Assembly: GCA_020853135.1 (NCBI GenBank)
Contig: JADYZO010000034.1
Location: 27,413-91,412 of the forward strand
Reading direction: 5' to 3'
Length of the DNA stretch: 64,000 nucleotides
Origin: Gammaproteobacteria bacterium
GTDB lineage: Bacteria; Pseudomonadota; Gammaproteobacteria; Steroidobacterales; GCA-2729495
Positions 27,562 through 43,538 of this stretch are shown piece by piece. Every line of letters starts with the position of its first letter. Position 1 is the stretch's first letter. Under the pieces are notes generated by a model. That model was given only the letters and a program-made list of their open reading frames with translations, was not told the DNA's origin and searched no databases. A program made the position numbers and the translations under genes.

Positions 27562-29139
27562 ATGCTGGCCCTCGCCCTGTCGACCCTCTGCGCCTTCATC
27601 CTCGGGCTGCTGGCGCGCTCGCTGGCGCTGCCGCCGCTGGTGGGGTTCCTGGCCGCGGGCTTCCTGCTCAATGGCCTCGGCGTCGGGCCGGTGCCCGTCC
27701 TGGCCTCGCTCGGCGAGGTGGGCGTGTGGCTGCTGCTCTTCACGGTGGGACTGAAGCTGCGCTGGCAGAGCCTGGTCAGGCCCGAGGTGTGGGTGACCGC
27801 CAGCGTGCACCTGCTGTTGACCGCCGCGCTCGCGGCGCTCCTCGCGCGCGTGTCCGGCCTGGCGTGGCCTGCGGCGTGGTTGCTGGGGGCCGCCTTCAGC
27901 TTCTCCAGCACGGTGCTGGCTGCCGTCGTCCTCGAGCCCAGGCGGGAACTGCGCGCCTTCCATGGCCGCATCGTCATCGGTGTCCTGGTGGTGCAGGACG
28001 TCGTGGCGGTGGCGGTGCTGGCCGCCGGCGCGGATGTCACGCCATCACCCTACGCCGCGCTGCTGGTACTGGTATTCCTGGCGCGGCCGCTGCTCAACCG
28101 GCTGGTCGACTTCGTGGGGCATGGCGAACTGCTGGTGCTGCTCGCCGTGCTGCTGGCCGTGAATGGCGGTGGCTATGGCTTCCATGCACTGGGGCTCAGC
28201 GGCGAGGTGGGCGCCCTGCTGCTGGGGGCACTGCTCTCGGGCCACCCCCGCTCCACGGAGCTCGCCGATGCGCTATGGGGCATGAAGGAAATCTTCCTGC
28301 TCTGCTTCTTCCTGGGCATCGGCATGGCCAGTCCGCTGGGAGCCGGGGCGATTGCCGGTGGCGCGGCGCTGCTGCTGGCCCTGCCTTTCAAGGCGGTGCT
28401 GTTCTTCGTGCTGCTGCTGGCACTGGGCTTGCGTGCCCGCAGCAGCTTCCTCGCCGCGCTCAGCCTGACGAGCTTCAGTGAATTCGGCCTCATCGTCATG
28501 CAGCTGGGGGTCCGTCGCGAGCTGCTTGACCCACAGTGGCTGTCGCTTGCTGCGGTGGCGGTGGCCGGGTCCTTCGCGCTGGCGACGCCGCTCAACCGCC
28601 TGGCCCACGGGTTGTTCGCCCGCTGGGAACCGGTGCTCCAGCGCTTCGAGCGCCGCCGGCGCCATCCCGATGATGAGCCGCTGTCGGTGGGTGCGGCCGA
28701 GGTCCTCGTGGTGGGCATGGGCCGGGTCGGCAGCGGCGCCTATCGCTACCTGCGCGAGCATCATGTGCAGGTCGTCGGGCTCGACAGCGACATGACCAAG
28801 GTGGAGGCCCACGTCCAGGACGGTCGCCGTGTCGTCTATGCCGATGGGGAGGATCCCGAGCTGTGGCATCGCCTGCAACTCGGCCGGGTGCGGGCGGTGA
28901 TGCTGGCATTGCCGGACACCGAGGCCAAGATCATCGCCAGCCGCCAGCTGCGCCGCCGGGGCTTCGCCGGGTTGATCGCGGCGACCTATGTCTACGACGA
29001 GGAGCGCCAGCCGATCCTCGATGCGGGCTGCGACCTCACCTACAACTATTTCTCGGAGGCGGGCACCGGTTTCGCCGCGCACATCGCTGATTCGCTGCAG
29101 GGGGTCATCCCCGCCGGGGCGGCCCGGCGCCCCGGCTGA
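27562..29139 (+). CDS. Kef-type cation/proton antiporter (CPA2) with C-terminal TrkA-N domain
   Basis: Multi-pass CPA2 region (FSFSSTVLAAVVLE, GVLVVQDVVAVAVL) followed by LVVGMGRVGSGAYRYLREHHVQVVGLDSD NAD-binding fold; ATG at 27562. Confidence 0.9.
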   Translation: MLALALSTLCAFILGLLARSLALPPLVGFLAAGFLLNGLGVGPVPVLASLGEVGVWLLLFTVGLKLRWQSLVRPEVWVTASVHLLLTAALAALLARVSGLAWPAAWLLGAAFSFSSTVLAAVVLEPRRELRAFHGRIVIGVLVVQDVVAVAVLAAGADVTPSPYAALLVLVFLARPLLNRLVDFVGHGELLVLLAVLLAVNGGGYGFHALGLSGEVGALLLGALLSGHPRSTELADALWGMKEIFLLCFFLGIGMASPLGAGAIAGGAALLLALPFKAVLFFVLLLALGLRARSSFLAALSLTSFSEFGLIVMQLGVRRELLDPQWLSLAAVAVAGSFALATPLNRLAHGLFARWEPVLQRFERRRRHPDDEPLSVGAAEVLVVGMGRVGSGAYRYLREHHVQVVGLDSDMTKVEAHVQDGRRVVYADGEDPELWHRLQLGRVRAVMLALPDTEAKIIASRQLRRRGFAGLIAATYVYDEERQPILDAGCDLTYNYFSEAGTGFAAHIADSLQGVIPAGAARRPG

Positions 29140-29149
29140 AGGCGGCCAG

Positions 29150-34669
<5,520 letters not shown>

Positions 34670-34800
34670 GGTCCTGGCGGGCGGGTGAATCCGCCGATAT
34701 TAAGGAGCGCAGGGCACCAATGACAGCTGCGCGGGTGCCGGCAAAGGGGCTATGATTCGCGCCCGGTGACCCGACGTGGCAGCGGCAAGGAGCCGTACCG

Positions 34801-35832
34801 ATGCGATCCGACATGGCAGGCCGGCTCTACCACGTCATCGACACCCGCGGCTTCGACCGGCCGCTGCTCGACGAACTCTGCGAGCTGACGACCACGGTGC
34901 GCAACATCGCCAAGACCGTGGCCGGCGCGCAGGCGTTGCAGGCGCTGCTGCCGCATGCGCGCGCGATGCTCTACTTCCCCCAGCCTTCGACGCGCACCTT
35001 CCTCTCCTTCAACAATGCCTGCCACATCCTCGGCATCCGCACCAGCGAGATCCGCGACCCGGCCACCTCCTCGGAGGTGAAGGGCGAGAGCTTCGACGAC
35101 AGCATCCGCACCTTCAGCTCCTACGTGGACGTCATCATCATGCGCACCCCGGAGGCGGGCTACGCCGCCCGCGCCGCCGCGCAGATGGACCGCATCCCGC
35201 GGCCGGTGCCCATCGTCAACGCGGGCTCGGGCAAGGACCAGCACCCGACCCAGGCGCTGCTCGACATCTACACGCTGGAGCGCAGCTTCGCCGACCGCGG
35301 CGGCATCGACGGCAAGGTCATCGCCATGATGGGCGACCTCAAGCGCGGGCGCACCGTACGCTCGCTCTGCGGGCTGATGCGCAACTACCGCGGCGTGCGC
35401 CTCGTGCTGGTGGCCCCGGCGGCCTTTGCCATGGAGGATGACGTCAAGGTGGAGCTGCGCGCGCAGGGCATCCCGTTCACCGAGACCAGCCGGCTGGCCG
35501 ACGTGCTGCCGGAGATCGATGCGCTCTACGTGACGCGCATCCAGACCGAGTGGGATACGGCGGAGGAGTCGCGCGGCATGGACTATGCGCAGTTCGGCAT
35601 CAATCTGGCCAACCTGCCGCTGCTCAAGCACGATGCCATCATCATGCACCCGCTGCCGCGCGGGCCGGAGATCGACCCCGCGGTGGACGAGGACCCGCGC
35701 GCCGTGTACTGGCGCCAGGAGCGCAACGGCATGTGGATGCGGGTGGCGATCCTCGTCAAGATCTTCCGGCTGGAGGATCGTATCGCCGCGCTGGCGGCAA
35801 CCCTGCCGCCAGCGCCTGCGGATCGGGCGTAG
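34801..35832 (+). CDS. pyrB: Aspartate carbamoyltransferase catalytic chain
   Basis: [33 protein letters not shown] motifs. Confidence 0.92.
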   Translation: MRSDMAGRLYHVIDTRGFDRPLLDELCELTTTVRNIAKTVAGAQALQALLPHARAMLYFPQPSTRTFLSFNNACHILGIRTSEIRDPATSSEVKGESFDDSIRTFSSYVDVIIMRTPEAGYAARAAAQMDRIPRPVPIVNAGSGKDQHPTQALLDIYTLERSFADRGGIDGKVIAMMGDLKRGRTVRSLCGLMRNYRGVRLVLVAPAAFAMEDDVKVELRAQGIPFTETSRLADVLPEIDALYVTRIQTEWDTAEESRGMDYAQFGINLANLPLLKHDAIIMHPLPRGPEIDPAVDEDPRAVYWRQERNGMWMRVAILVKIFRLEDRIAALAATLPPAPADRA

Positions 35833-36604
35833 GCGCGGCCACGGGCGCTGCCGCCGGGCGCACCAGCACGCCGCCCGGCACCGCCTGCAGCGGTGACATC
35901 AGGTCGCGCGGCGTGAGCGGCGTGGCCATGCGCTGCCCGACCCAGTCGATGAGTGGTGCCCAGCCCTCGATGTCCTTCGCGGTATGCGACGGCGGCAGTT
36001 CGTGGATGCCGAGTCCCTGTTCGGCGGCGTGCACGTAGTTCTGGCTGTCGCGCAGCTGCCCGACCACCGGGATGTTCAGCGATTCGAGGAAGCGCATCAG
36101 CCGCCGGTAGGCCAGCGTGTTCTCGCGCACCCGGTTGGCGACGACGCCGAGGCGACCCATGCGGCGGCTGACCTTGGCGACCAGCAGCAGGTCGGCGACC
36201 AGCTGCGACACCGCGTGGATGTCCATGTCGGAGGGCAGCACCGGCACGAGGATGGCGTGCGCACCGCGGGTGAACTGCGAGAGGCGCTGTGCGGACATGG
36301 CCGCCGGAGTGTCCACCACCAGCTGGCGCACGTCGGGCGGGATGCGCAGCTGGAAGCTGCGGGTCACCCGCGGGTTGGTGGCACAGGCATCGACGACATG
36401 GATGAAGGGCCGTTCCTGCGGCCGGTTGTGTGCCCAGCGCATGGTCGAGCCCTGGGGATCGAAATCCATGAGTGCGGTCTTGCAGTCGTTGGCGGCGAAG
36501 TGCGCCGCCAGGTTCACCGCCACCGTGGTCTTGCCGGACCCGCCCTTGGGGTTCAGCACGACGATCTTGCGCAACTCCGGATGGGCGGGGATGTTGAGCA
36601 GCAT
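35756..36604 (-). CDS. ParA-family ATPase
   Basis: Deviant Walker [42 protein letters not shown]. Confidence 0.92.
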   Translation of the reverse strand: MLLNIPAHPELRKIVVLNPKGGSGKTTVAVNLAAHFAANDCKTALMDFDPQGSTMRWAHNRPQERPFIHVVDACATNPRVTRSFQLRIPPDVRQLVVDTPAAMSAQRLSQFTRGAHAILVPVLPSDMDIHAVSQLVADLLLVAKVSRRMGRLGVVANRVRENTLAYRRLMRFLESLNIPVVGQLRDSQNYVHAAEQGLGIHELPPSHTAKDIEGWAPLIDWVGQRMATPLTPRDLMSPLQAVPGGVLVRPAAAPVAAPTPDPQALAAGLPPARRYDPPAGRS

Positions 36605-36640
36605 GAGCCTATTATCGGCTGTTCCTGCAGGGAAATTGAA

Positions 36641-37294
36641 CTACTGTCCGGGCTGCCGGGCGTCCCGGGCCCGCTGGAGCAGGGTGCGCAGGATGCGCCG
36701 CAGGCTGTTGCGGGCGGCTGGCGGCTCGCCCAGCGCCGGCAGCACGTCGGCAACGGCTTCCAGGGTGGAGACCCACTCCCGGCGCGGCTCGCGGCGCAGC
36801 TTGCCGTACATCGAGGGTTCCCGCGGCACGAGCACCAGGCGGGGCAGCTTGAGCAGCCAGGGGTTGCGCCACCACAGCGTCTTCGCCTGGCTCCAGGTGC
36901 CGTCCAGCACGAGGATGCCATCGAGCGGGTGGCGGTTGCGGTCGAGCAGGACCCCGTGGCGGTCCACCAGTGCCACCTGGTCGCGCCGGGCCGCGGCGAG
37001 CACCGCCTCGGGTGCCTTGGCTGCCGCCAGCACCGCCCAGCGGGCGGGATCGGCGTCCGGGTCTCCCAGTGCCCCGGCCAGCGAGGGCCAGGACAGGCCG
37101 ACGCGGATCCCGGCCCTGGGCAGGGTCAGCGTCACCAGGCGCGCGGTGCCGAGCAGCGCATCGTCCTCGCGCGGGTGCTGGAGGATGACCACCCGCAGGC
37201 GCGTTTCCACCGGCTCCACACGGTCGCAGATGCACAGCGCCTGCGGCTTGGCGCAGCGGGGGCAGGCATCGGCACTCTCGGCGGTCTGGGCCAT
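36641..37294 (-). CDS. DTW-domain protein (tRNA aminocarboxypropyltransferase family)
   Basis: CPRCAKPQALCICD, LQHPRE, LDGTWSQAKTLWWRNPWL, REPRREWVSTLEA. Confidence 0.88.
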   Translation of the reverse strand: MAQTAESADACPRCAKPQALCICDRVEPVETRLRVVILQHPREDDALLGTARLVTLTLPRAGIRVGLSWPSLAGALGDPDADPARWAVLAAAKAPEAVLAAARRDQVALVDRHGVLLDRNRHPLDGILVLDGTWSQAKTLWWRNPWLLKLPRLVLVPREPSMYGKLRREPRREWVSTLEAVADVLPALGEPPAARNSLRRILRTLLQRARDARQPGQ

Positions 37295-37351
37295 CCACCC
37301 ATTCTAGCGGGACTGCGGCAGCGGACTGCCCCGGGGTGATGTCATGGTGGC

Positions 37352-37428
37352 TGGTCGGGGTGACAGGATTCGAACCTGCGACCTCTTGCTCCCGAAGCAA
37401 GCGCTCTACCAAGCTGAGCTACACCCCG
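37352..37428 (-). tRNA. tRNA-Pro (anticodon CGG), CCA encoded
   Basis: Reverse complement CGGGGTGTAGCTCAGCTTGGTAGAGCGCTTGCTTCGGGAGCAAGAGGTCGCAGGTTCGAATCCTGTCACCCCGACCA folds as cloverleaf; loop TTCGGGA. Confidence 0.96.
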
Positions 37429-37550
37429 CAATCCCGCGGCACCCTGCGGGATGGGGCGCCGGGCCGGCGAGCCGCCGGCAAGGCCGGGCATTTTGCGGGA
37501 ACGGGCGGGGCACGTCCAGCAGTGTCGGACCGGTCCCTCGCCAGGGGCAG

Positions 37551-38561
37551 TCAGTAGCGGCGCTCGACGGCAAAGTCCGCGAGCTGGACCAGTGCATCCT
37601 TGTAAACGGAGTCCGGCAGGCGGGCCAGCGCGGCCACCGCGCGCCGGGAGGCTTCGCGGGCCTGGGTGAGGGTGTAGGCCAGGGCGCCGGTGGTCTGGAG
37701 GGCCGAGAGGATGGTCGCCAGGTCCTCGATGCCGCCGTGCTCGATGGCCCGGCGGATGGCGAGCTGCTCGCGGGCCGAGCCGCGCTGCAGGGCATGGATC
37801 AGCGGCAGCGTCGGCTTGCCCTCGGCGAGGTCGGTGCCGATGTTCTTGCCCAGTTCCCCGGCATCGGCCTGGTAGTCGAGCGCATCGTCGACCAGCTGGA
37901 AGGCGAGGCCGATGTTCTTGCCGTATTCGACCAGCGCCTCTTCCACGGCCAGCGTCTGCGCGGCGAGGATGGCGCCGATCTGCATGCCGGCCTCGAAGAG
38001 CTTGCCGGTCTTGCGGTAGATCACCTGCAGGTAGCGCGCTTCGGTGGTCTCGGGGTCGCGGCAGTTCATGAGCTGCATGACCTCGCCCTCGGCGATGGTG
38101 TTGGTGGCGTCCGCCAGCACTTCCATGATGCGCATCTGGCCGACCTGGACCATCATCTGGAAGGCGCGCGAGTAGAGGAAGTCACCCACCAGCACGCTCG
38201 CCTGGTTGCCGAACACGTGGTTGGCGGTCTCCTGGCCGCGGCGCAGGTCGGACTTGTCGACCACGTCGTCGTGGAGCAGGGTCGCCGTGTGGATGAACTC
38301 GATGATGGCCGCGCCGAGCACGTGCTGTTGCCCGGCGTAGCCGCAGGCGCGCGCCGCCAGCAGCACGAGCAGGGGCCGCAGGCGCTTGCCCCCGCTGCCG
38401 ATGATGTAGTGCGCCACGCTGTTGACCAGCGCCACGTCGCTGGCGAGCTGGGCCTGGATTTCGCGGTTGACCGCTTTCCAGTCCTCGCCGACGATGCGCC
38501 GGACGGCATCGAGGTCGAAGCGTGGTGGCTTGGCCTGGGCTAGCTGCATTGCGCCGGCCAT
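37551..38561 (-). CDS. ispB: Octaprenyl/polyprenyl diphosphate synthase
   Basis: GGKRLRPLL, LLHDDVVDKSDLRRG, FQLVDDALDYQAD motifs; next to rplU. Confidence 0.94.
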   Translation of the reverse strand: MAGAMQLAQAKPPRFDLDAVRRIVGEDWKAVNREIQAQLASDVALVNSVAHYIIGSGGKRLRPLLVLLAARACGYAGQQHVLGAAIIEFIHTATLLHDDVVDKSDLRRGQETANHVFGNQASVLVGDFLYSRAFQMMVQVGQMRIMEVLADATNTIAEGEVMQLMNCRDPETTEARYLQVIYRKTGKLFEAGMQIGAILAAQTLAVEEALVEYGKNIGLAFQLVDDALDYQADAGELGKNIGTDLAEGKPTLPLIHALQRGSAREQLAIRRAIEHGGIEDLATILSALQTTGALAYTLTQAREASRRAVAALARLPDSVYKDALVQLADFAVERRY

Positions 38562-38708
38562 GATGCCCGTGGCGGGGCGGTCCTGTAAAACTCGGTTTTC
38601 TCTTACTGCCTGGCGGGCGGGTGCCGTGCACGGTCATGGCCGGGCAGGGGTTGCGCGGACGGGCGGGACCCACGCCGCCGGTCGCGGCGCGCAGGCCCTG
38701 CCAAGCCG

Positions 38709-38737
38709 TTGAACCGGCTGGCCGAAGTCTTTAGAAT
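38709..38737 (+). promoter_or_regulatory. Sigma-70-type promoter upstream of rplU
   Basis: TTGAAC - 17 nt - TAGAAT. Confidence 0.75.
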
Positions 38738-38749
38738 GCCCCCTCTTTT

Positions 38750-38768
38750 CCGGCCCCCTCCGGGCCGG
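38750..38768 (+). promoter_or_regulatory. rplU 5'-leader hairpin
   Basis: CCGGCCC-CCTCC-GGGCCGG perfect stem-loop between promoter and ribosome-binding site. Confidence 0.6.
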
Positions 38769-38789
38769 ACCTGCGGAGAGAATCCAGAG

Positions 38790-39128
38790 ATGTACGCCGT
38801 ATTCGTGACGGGTGGCAAGCAGTACCGCGCAAAGCCGGGCGACCAGCTCGAGATCGAGAAACTGCCGGCCGCCGAGGGTGACAGCGTCGAGTTCACCGAC
38901 GTGCTGCTGATCGGCGAGGGCAGCAACCTCGCGGTCGGCAAGCCGAAGGTGGCGGGCGGCAAGGTCCAGGCCAAGGTGCTGGCCCAGGGCCGCAGCGACA
39001 AGGTCAGCGTCATCAAGTTCAGGCGCCGGAAGACCTACAAGCGCATGGGCACGCACCGGCAGTCCTTCACGCTGGTGGAGATCACCGGCATCACCGGCGG
39101 GCCGCAGCAGGCCACCACGGCGGAGTAA
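38790..39128 (+). CDS. rplU: 50S ribosomal protein L21
   Basis: [25 protein letters not shown]...[26 protein letters not shown]. Confidence 0.98.
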   Translation: MYAVFVTGGKQYRAKPGDQLEIEKLPAAEGDSVEFTDVLLIGEGSNLAVGKPKVAGGKVQAKVLAQGRSDKVSVIKFRRRKTYKRMGTHRQSFTLVEITGITGGPQQATTAE

Positions 39129-39134
39129 GGCAAG

Positions 39135-39398
39135 ATGGCACACAAGAAGGCAGGCGGCAGCACGCAGAACGGCCGCGACTCGGAGGCCAAGCGCCTTGGC
39201 GTCAAGCACTTCGGCGGCGAGGGCGTGGTGGCCGGCAACATCATCATCCGGCAGCGGGGCACCCGCTACCATGCGGGTGCGAACGTCGGCATGGGCCGCG
39301 ACCACACCCTGTTCGCCAGGGCGGCGGGCACCGTGGAGTTCCAGCGCAAGGGTCCAAAGAACCGCCTGTTCGTGAACGTCATCCCGCAGCAGGGTTGA
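39135..39398 (+). CDS. rpmA: 50S ribosomal protein L27
   Basis: [48 protein letters not shown]. Confidence 0.98.
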   Translation: MAHKKAGGSTQNGRDSEAKRLGVKHFGGEGVVAGNIIIRQRGTRYHAGANVGMGRDHTLFARAAGTVEFQRKGPKNRLFVNVIPQQG

Positions 39399-39421
39399 TC
39401 GTTGCGCAACGGGCGCCTGAT

Positions 39422-40509
<1,088 letters not shown>

Positions 40510-40567
40510 CGATCGCGGACGGGGCTGGCCGCAGGTCTGGTGCTGCGGCCTGGCCGGCCTATCTGAT

Positions 40568-40837
40568 CTATCTGGCCTTGAGGACCTTGACAGCCTTGTT
40601 CAGGCGGCTCTTGTGCCGGGCAGCCTTGTTGCGGTGGACGAGGCCCTTGCTGACCATCGTGTCGATCTGCGGTACGGCAGCCTGGAGTGCGGTACTGGCA
40701 GCGGTCCCGTCGCCTGCCTGGGTGGCCTTGACGGTCTTCTTGATGGCGCTGCGCATGCGGGTGCGCAGGGCGGCGTTGTGCTGGCGGTGCTTTTCCGCCT
40801 GCCGCGCCTTCTTTGCTGCTGACTTGATGTTCGCCAA
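40568..40837 (-). CDS. rpsT: 30S ribosomal protein S20, TTG start
   Basis: (M)ANIKSAAKKARQAEKHRQHNAALRTRMRSAIKKTVKA...NKAARHKSRLNKAVKVLKA from TTG at 40837. Confidence 0.96.
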   Translation of the reverse strand: MANIKSAAKKARQAEKHRQHNAALRTRMRSAIKKTVKATQAGDGTAASTALQAAVPQIDTMVSKGLVHRNKAARHKSRLNKAVKVLKAR

Positions 40838-40888
40838 GGTGGTGCCCTGCAATATCGAGCGCCGGGCGCCGGCCCGGCAAGGGCGCGT

Positions 40889-40917
40889 ATTCTTTGGGTT
40901 TGGTCCACCCTTGTCAA
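40889..40917 (-). promoter_or_regulatory. Sigma-70-type promoter upstream of rpsT
   Basis: On minus strand TTGACA - 17 nt - AAGAAT. Confidence 0.7.
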
Positions 40918-40940
40918 TACGCTGGTAGACTGCGACACCG

Positions 40941-42560
40941 ATGTCAGGATCCCCGCCGCAGCCGCCCACCCACGTCTCCGGGCGCCACCTGCTCAGGTCC
41001 ACCACCACCGTCGGCGCCATGACCCTGCTGTCACGGCTGCTCGGGCTGGTGCGCGACATGGTCTACGCGCGTTTCTTCGGGGCGAGCCCCGTGATGGACG
41101 CCTTCTTCGTGGCGTTCAAGATCCCCAACATCTTCCGGCGCTGGTCCGCGGAGGGGGCGTTCTCGCAGGCCTTCGTTCCCGTGTTCGCGGACTACGACCA
41201 GAACCGCCGACGCGAGGAGGTCAGGGTCCTCGTGGAGCGGGTGACCGGCACGCTGGGGGCCGCGCTGCTGGTCTTCACGGCCGTCGGCATCCTCGCCGCG
41301 CCGCTGCTGATCCTGCTCTTCGCCCCGGGGTTTGCCGCCGAGGCAGCGGACGGCGACCGGTTCACGCTGGCCGTGGGCATGCTGCGGCTGACCTTCCCCT
41401 ACCTTTTCTTCATCTCCCTGGCCGCGGTGGCCGGCGGCATCCTCAACACCTACCACCGCTTTGGCGTGCCGGCGTTCTCGCCCGTGCTGCTCAACGTGAT
41501 CATGATCGTGTTCGCGGCCTTCGTCGCCCCGTACTACCACCGCCCCGGCATGGCGCTGGCGGCGGGGGTGTTCGCTGCCGGGCTGGTGCAACTCGCCTTC
41601 ATGTTCCCCTTCCTGCGCCGCATCGGCATGCTGTCGCGGCCGCGCTGGGGCTGGACGGACCCGGGTGTACGCCAGATCCTGCGCTTGATGGTGCCGGCGG
41701 TGTTCGGCTCCTCGGTGGCCCAGGTGAGCATCCTGCTCGACTCGCTCATCGCCTCGTTCCTGGTGACCGGCAGCATCAGCTGGCTCTACTATGCCGACCG
41801 CCTCATGGAGTTCCCGCTGGGCATCTTCGGCATCGCGCTCGCCACGGTGATCCTGCCCAACCTCTCGCGCCAGCACGCCAGTGCCTCGCGCGGGCAATTC
41901 GCCGCCACGCTGGACTGGTCCATCCGCTTCGTCATCCTGATCTCCGCACCCGCCTCGGTGGGCCTGGTGGTCCTGGCCGGCCCGGTGCTCGCCACCATCT
42001 TCTACGGCGGGGAGTTCACCGCCACCGACGTGGACATGGCGGGCATCAGCCTCATGGCCTATGGCGGCGGGCTCGTGGCGCTGACGCTGGTGAAGGTGCT
42101 GGCGCCGGGCTACTTCGCGCGCCAGGACACGAAGACGCCGGTGCGTGTCGGCCTGGTCGCGCTCGGCTGCAACATGGCCTTCAATGTCGCGGTGGTCGTG
42201 CCCTGGGCGCTGGCCGGGCTGCCGGCGCCGCACGCCGGCCTGGCACTGTCCACCTCGCTCTCCGGATTCATCAATGCAGGACTGCTCTGGCGGGGCCTGC
42301 ATCGTGACGGCGTGCTGTCCCGGGCCGATGGCCTGCCGCTCTTCCTGCTGCGTGTGGCCGTGGCCTGTGGCGTCATGGCCATGCTGCTGGTCACCGTGAC
42401 GCCGCCGCTGCCGCGCTGGCTGGAGGCGGGGCTCGCCACCCGCTGCCTGTGGCTGGCGGGCATCATCGGCGTGGCGATCCTCGCCTACTTCGCCGCCCTC
42501 TACGCGGTGGGGCTGCGCCCGCGCGAGTTCCGGATGAAATCCCCGGGGTCGCCCGTATAA
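40941..42560 (+). CDS. murJ: Lipid II flippase MurJ
   Basis: TVGAMTLLSRLLGLVRDMVYARFFGASPVMDAFFVAFKIPNIFRRWSAEGAFSQAFVPVF. Confidence 0.97.
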   Translation: MSGSPPQPPTHVSGRHLLRSTTTVGAMTLLSRLLGLVRDMVYARFFGASPVMDAFFVAFKIPNIFRRWSAEGAFSQAFVPVFADYDQNRRREEVRVLVERVTGTLGAALLVFTAVGILAAPLLILLFAPGFAAEAADGDRFTLAVGMLRLTFPYLFFISLAAVAGGILNTYHRFGVPAFSPVLLNVIMIVFAAFVAPYYHRPGMALAAGVFAAGLVQLAFMFPFLRRIGMLSRPRWGWTDPGVRQILRLMVPAVFGSSVAQVSILLDSLIASFLVTGSISWLYYADRLMEFPLGIFGIALATVILPNLSRQHASASRGQFAATLDWSIRFVILISAPASVGLVVLAGPVLATIFYGGEFTATDVDMAGISLMAYGGGLVALTLVKVLAPGYFARQDTKTPVRVGLVALGCNMAFNVAVVVPWALAGLPAPHAGLALSTSLSGFINAGLLWRGLHRDGVLSRADGLPLFLLRVAVACGVMAMLLVTVTPPLPRWLEAGLATRCLWLAGIIGVAILAYFAALYAVGLRPREFRMKSPGSPV

Positions 42561-42586
42561 TCCCGCTTTTCCGAGCCGCGACCGCG

Positions 42587-43522
42587 ATGAGACTGATCCG
42601 CCGCCCCGCCGAGGGGGCCAGCATCCTGCCATCCGGCTGCGTGGCGACCATCGGCGCCTTCGATGGCGTGCACCTGGGGCACCAGCGCATCCTGGCACGG
42701 GTGGTGGAGGAGGCCGGCCAGCGTGGCCTGGCGGCGCTGGCCTTCAGCTTCGAGCCCACGCCACGGGAGTATTTCAGCGGGGGCGAGGAGCCGCCGGCGC
42801 GGCTTACGCGGCTGCGGGAGAAAGTGGTGCTGCTGGCGGCGCTCGGGCTCGACTGGCTGTTCTGCCCCCCCTTCGATGCGCGCATGGCGGCGCTGGATCC
42901 CGGCGAGTTCATCGGGCAGCTGCTGGTGCGCACGCTGCGGGTCCGGCACCTGGTGATCGGGGATGATTTCCGCTTCGGGCGCCAGCGTGCTGGTACGCTG
43001 GCCGGGCTCCAGGCGGCGGGCCCGCGCTGCGGGTTCAGCGTAGAGCAGGTGGGCAGCGTGGTCAGCAACGGGGTGAGGGTCTCGAGCACCGCGGTGCGCG
43101 CAGCCCTGGCGGCCGGTGACATGGCCGGTGCGCGCGGCCTGCTCGGGCGCTGTTACGCGATGACCGGCCGTGTGGTCCCTGGCCGGCGGCTCGGGCGCGA
43201 GCTGGGCATGCCGACGGCGAACATCAACCTGTGCCGGCAGCAGAGTCCGGTCGCAGGCATCTTTGCCGTCAGGGTGGCCGGCCTTGCCGACGGCCTGCTG
43301 CCCGGCGTCGCCAGTGTCGGCACGCGCCCCACCATCAACGGGAGCGGGCCGCTGCTCGAGGTGCACGTGTTCGACTTCGACCGTGACATCTACGGGCACT
43401 ACATTGAAGTGCAGTTCGTCGCACGCCTGCGCGACGAACTGAAGTTCCCGGACCTGCCGGCCCTGCAGCGGCAGATGCACCAGGACGCCGAGGCCGCCCG
43501 GCGGGTCCTGGCGACAGCCTGA
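42587..43522 (+). CDS. ribF: Bifunctional riboflavin kinase/FAD synthetase
   Basis: IGAFDGVHLGHQRIL, DDFRFGRQRAG, GRELGMPTANI; between murJ and ileS. Confidence 0.96.
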   Translation: MRLIRRPAEGASILPSGCVATIGAFDGVHLGHQRILARVVEEAGQRGLAALAFSFEPTPREYFSGGEEPPARLTRLREKVVLLAALGLDWLFCPPFDARMAALDPGEFIGQLLVRTLRVRHLVIGDDFRFGRQRAGTLAGLQAAGPRCGFSVEQVGSVVSNGVRVSSTAVRAALAAGDMAGARGLLGRCYAMTGRVVPGRRLGRELGMPTANINLCRQQSPVAGIFAVRVAGLADGLLPGVASVGTRPTINGSGPLLEVHVFDFDRDIYGHYIEVQFVARLRDELKFPDLPALQRQMHQDAEAARRVLATA

Positions 43523-43538
43523 TGGAGGCAGCGAGCGC

